DNA from: CAYVQU01 sp964453155
Lineage (GTDB): Bacteria; Chloroflexota; Anaerolineae; Anaerolineales; UBA11858
DNA: 15,282 bases
Direction: 5' to 3'
Assembly: GCA_964453155.1 (NCBI GenBank)
Contig: CAYVQU010000126.1
Span: 1 to 15,282, forward strand
Shown here: in pieces, positions 13,625 through 15,282 of the stretch
Numbering within the stretch: the first letter of the stretch is position 1
Layout of the letters: each line of letters starts with the position of its first letter
The notes under the pieces: generated by a model
What the model saw: the letters and a program-made list of their open reading frames with translations, nothing else
Told to the model about the DNA's origin: nothing
Databases searched by the model: none
Program-made: the position numbers and the translations under genes

Positions 13625-14341
13625 ATGAAAATTTTAGGAGTCATTCCTGCCAGGGGCGGTTCTAAATCAGTCCCCCGCAAAAACATCACGCCGTTGTTTG
13701 GGCGGCCGTTAATCGCCTACACGATTGCGGCGGCTCAAAATAGCACAAAATTAACCCATTTTTTGGTTTCATCCGATGATGATGAGATCATTGAAGTGGC
13801 GCAGAAATATCGTGCGCCGGTACCCTTTGTCCGCCCGGAAGATTTGGCAACGGATCAGGCTCCTACATTGCCGGTGGTGCAGCATGCAATTCAGTGGATG
13901 GAAAATGAACACGAAATGCGGTTTGATTATGTGGTCCTGCTCCAGCCAACTACGCCGATGCGGACCGCGGCCGATGTTGACGCGATCATTGAAAAATTGG
14001 TGACTACAGGAGCTGATTCAGTCGTCAGTGTTTGTGATGTGGACGCCTATCATCCCGCTCGGATGCGCCGGATTGTGGACGACCAACTCGTCGAACTGCC
14101 TATCAAAGAACCCAAAGAAATGGCCCGTCGTCAAGATTTAGAGCCGATTTACATTCGCAACGGCGCGGTCTATGCTGTCCGTCGGGATGTGGTGATGAAG
14201 CAGAACTCGATGATCGGGCAGATCACTCGTCCCCATGTGATGCCGGTGGAGCAATCGGTTAATATTGACAGTCCGATGGATATGTTGCTGGCGCAGTATT
14301 TGATGCAGGTGGAAGATTACGAACACATACCGAAATTGTGA
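13625..14341 (+). CDS. neuA: NeuA-type CMP-nonulosonate synthetase
   Basis: A 238-residue acylneuraminate cytidylyltransferase. The N-terminal signature GVIPARGGSKSVPRKNI has R10 and K19. It is followed by RPLIAYTIAAAQ, FLVSSDDDEII, RPEDLATDQAPTLPVVQHA, VVLLQPTTPMRTAADVD, YIRNGAVYAVRRDV and VNIDSPMD, all typical of CMP-sialate, CMP-legionaminate and CMP-Kdn synthetases. It would activate the acid made by the preceding synthase with CTP. The acyl specificity cannot be read. I chose ATG 13625 with AGGA at 13616-13619; an upstream in-frame GTG at 13601 lies in the hairpin repeat. Length is normal for single-domain members. It is distinct from the SpsF-like enzyme at 1468-2322. Confidence 0.87.
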   Translation: MKILGVIPARGGSKSVPRKNITPLFGRPLIAYTIAAAQNSTKLTHFLVSSDDDEIIEVAQKYRAPVPFVRPEDLATDQAPTLPVVQHAIQWMENEHEMRFDYVVLLQPTTPMRTAADVDAIIEKLVTTGADSVVSVCDVDAYHPARMRRIVDDQLVELPIKEPKEMARRQDLEPIYIRNGAVYAVRRDVVMKQNSMIGQITRPHVMPVEQSVNIDSPMDMLLAQYLMQVEDYEHIPKL

Positions 14342-14374
14342 ATTGCGAATGATGAATGGTAAATTACGAATTCT
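14340..14374 (+). repeat. 7-nt tandem GAATNNN repeat across a stop/start junction
   Basis: GAAT occurs at 14340, 14347, 14354 and 14368, with AAAT at 14361, giving five units exactly 7 nt apart. GAATT at the start and AATTC at the end are complementary, so a weak imperfect hairpin is possible. The tract contains part of the TGA of the neuA-type gene, the ATG at 14349 and about eight codons of the following gene. It is unlike the 9-nt families in unit length. Confidence 0.7.
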
Positions 14375-15282
14375 CTTAGCAGAAAAGTCAAGTTTTAGCG
14401 ACCGCGGGATAGCAGCACTGGGGGAGTTGGGGGCGGTGGATGCGTTTGATTTAAGCCAGGACGAATTGCAGGCACGTATCCCTAATTATGATGTCCTGGT
14501 GCTGCGGTTAGGGCTGCAGGTGAATACGGATGTTATTGACGCCGCCCCCAATCTCAAATTTGTAGTGACCCCCACTACCGGGCTAGATCATATTGATTTA
14601 GAGGCAGCTAACCTAAAGGGAATCCAAGTTCTCTCGCTTAAAGGGGAGCGTGAATTTTTAGATCAGGTTCCGTCAACCGCGGAGCACACGTTCGCCTTGA
14701 TGATGGTCCTCTTGCGAAAAATCCCATCATCCTTTGACGCGGTTAAAGACTATCAGTGGCGACGAGATGTGTTCCGGGGGCATGAACTGGATGGAAAGAT
14801 TATCGGATTAATCGGCTGTGGTAGGTTGGGGACCATGATGGCGCGTTATTGTTTGGCGTTTGGGATGCGGGTTTTGGTTTATGACCCCTATCAGGAGAAT
14901 TTGCCCGAGGGGATTGAGCAGGTTGAGACCCTCAAGGATTTACTTTCAACCAGTGACATCGTTTCTCTCCATGTGCATCTGAACGAGGAAACGCGTGAAA
15001 TGATTTCAGAGGCTGAATTCGGCCAAATGAAACCAGGATCGGTATTGATAAACACTGCCCGCGGAGCAGTCGTGAATGAGACAGCTTTATTACAAGCGCT
15101 AGAATATAAGCATTTGGCTGGCGCTGCTGTCGATGTAGTCTGTGACGAACATCAGATAGAAATAGAAAAAACTCATCCACTGATTGATTTTGCGCGTAGA
15201 CATGATAATATTATTATCACACCCCACATTGGCGGGGCAACTTTTGAAGCAGTCGAGAAAGCAGATTTATTCGTAATTGATA
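14349..15282 (+). CDS. D-2-hydroxyacid dehydrogenase, 3' end outside window
   Basis: A partial gene of 311 codons still open at the window end. It is a phosphoglycerate-dehydrogenase-like NAD-dependent D-2-hydroxyacid dehydrogenase. An N-terminal substrate domain (LKFVVTPTTGLDHIDL) leads to the nucleotide domain with IGLIGCGRLG (G156-x-G158-x2-G161) and acidic D in VLVYDP. The catalytic triad is complete: R238 in NTARGAVV, E267 in VVCDEHQ, H293 in TPHIGGAT. It probably interconverts a 2-oxo and 2-hydroxy acid for a glycan substituent or precursor; this is inferred from context. The start is ATG 14349 or 14352, 7-10 nt past the previous stop, with no Shine-Dalgarno site because the junction is a 7-nt tandem repeat. 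Probably only a few tens of residues are missing. Confidence 0.82.
   Translation, partial: MMNGKLRILLAEKSSFSDRGIAALGELGAVDAFDLSQDELQARIPNYDVLVLRLGLQVNTDVIDAAPNLKFVVTPTTGLDHIDLEAANLKGIQVLSLKGEREFLDQVPSTAEHTFALMMVLLRKIPSSFDAVKDYQWRRDVFRGHELDGKIIGLIGCGRLGTMMARYCLAFGMRVLVYDPYQENLPEGIEQVETLKDLLSTSDIVSLHVHLNEETREMISEAEFGQMKPGSVLINTARGAVVNETALLQALEYKHLAGAAVDVVCDEHQIEIEKTHPLIDFARRHDNIIITPHIGGATFEAVEKADLFVID

Overview
The window is a single-strand (+) run of 14 protein-coding genes (the last cut by the window end) for building and modifying a surface glycan. It is very probably part of a capsule, exopolysaccharide, O-antigen or S-layer-glycan locus. No tRNA, rRNA, transposase, phage gene, CRISPR array or taxonomic marker is visible. 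Base composition is mid-GC by eye. The gene types and the many hairpin-forming intergenic repeats resemble environmental genomes such as Anaerolineae-type Chloroflexota, but that placement is a low-confidence guess.

Layout. 152-2322: an M28-like DUF4910-type Zn hydrolase, translationally coupled to an SpsF-like cytidylyltransferase. 2362-6614: a GT-A-like glycosyltransferase candidate, a zinc-finger SAM methyltransferase, a family 2 glycosyltransferase and a GT-B-fold transferase. 6815-8910: a PAPS-type sulfotransferase and a Gfo/Idh/MocA oxidoreductase. 9012-11937: a nucleotide-sugar dehydrogenase with an N-terminal CBS pair, then a mannose-1-phosphate guanylyltransferase. 11934-14341: a HAD phosphatase, a NeuB-family synthase without its C-terminal SAF domain, and a NeuA-type CMP-sugar synthetase. 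14349-end: a D-2-hydroxyacid dehydrogenase.

How the genes fit together. The phosphatase-synthase-cytidylyltransferase triad suggests a CMP-activated nonulosonate (sialic acid- or Kdn-like) made through a 9-phosphate intermediate. ManC supplies GDP-mannose, the CBS-dehydrogenase supplies a uronate-type nucleotide sugar, and SpsF may supply a second CMP- or CDP-linked donor. Transferases assemble the glycan, and the methyltransferase and sulfotransferase decorate it. No flippase, polymerase or export gene lies in the window.

The least ordinary feature is between the genes. Most longer gaps hold short-period, hairpin-forming repeats of several unrelated families. One family has GTC exactly every 9 nt in the left arm and GAC exactly every 9 nt in the right arm (65-151 and 8905-8987). 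A left-arm-only copy lies in frame inside manC (11661-11708). A second family (ACCACAAAG...CTTTGTGGT) precedes three genes, and a 7-nt tandem forms the last stop/start junction. These repeats overlap stop codons, supply or sit next to ribosome-binding sites, and in manC have become protein.
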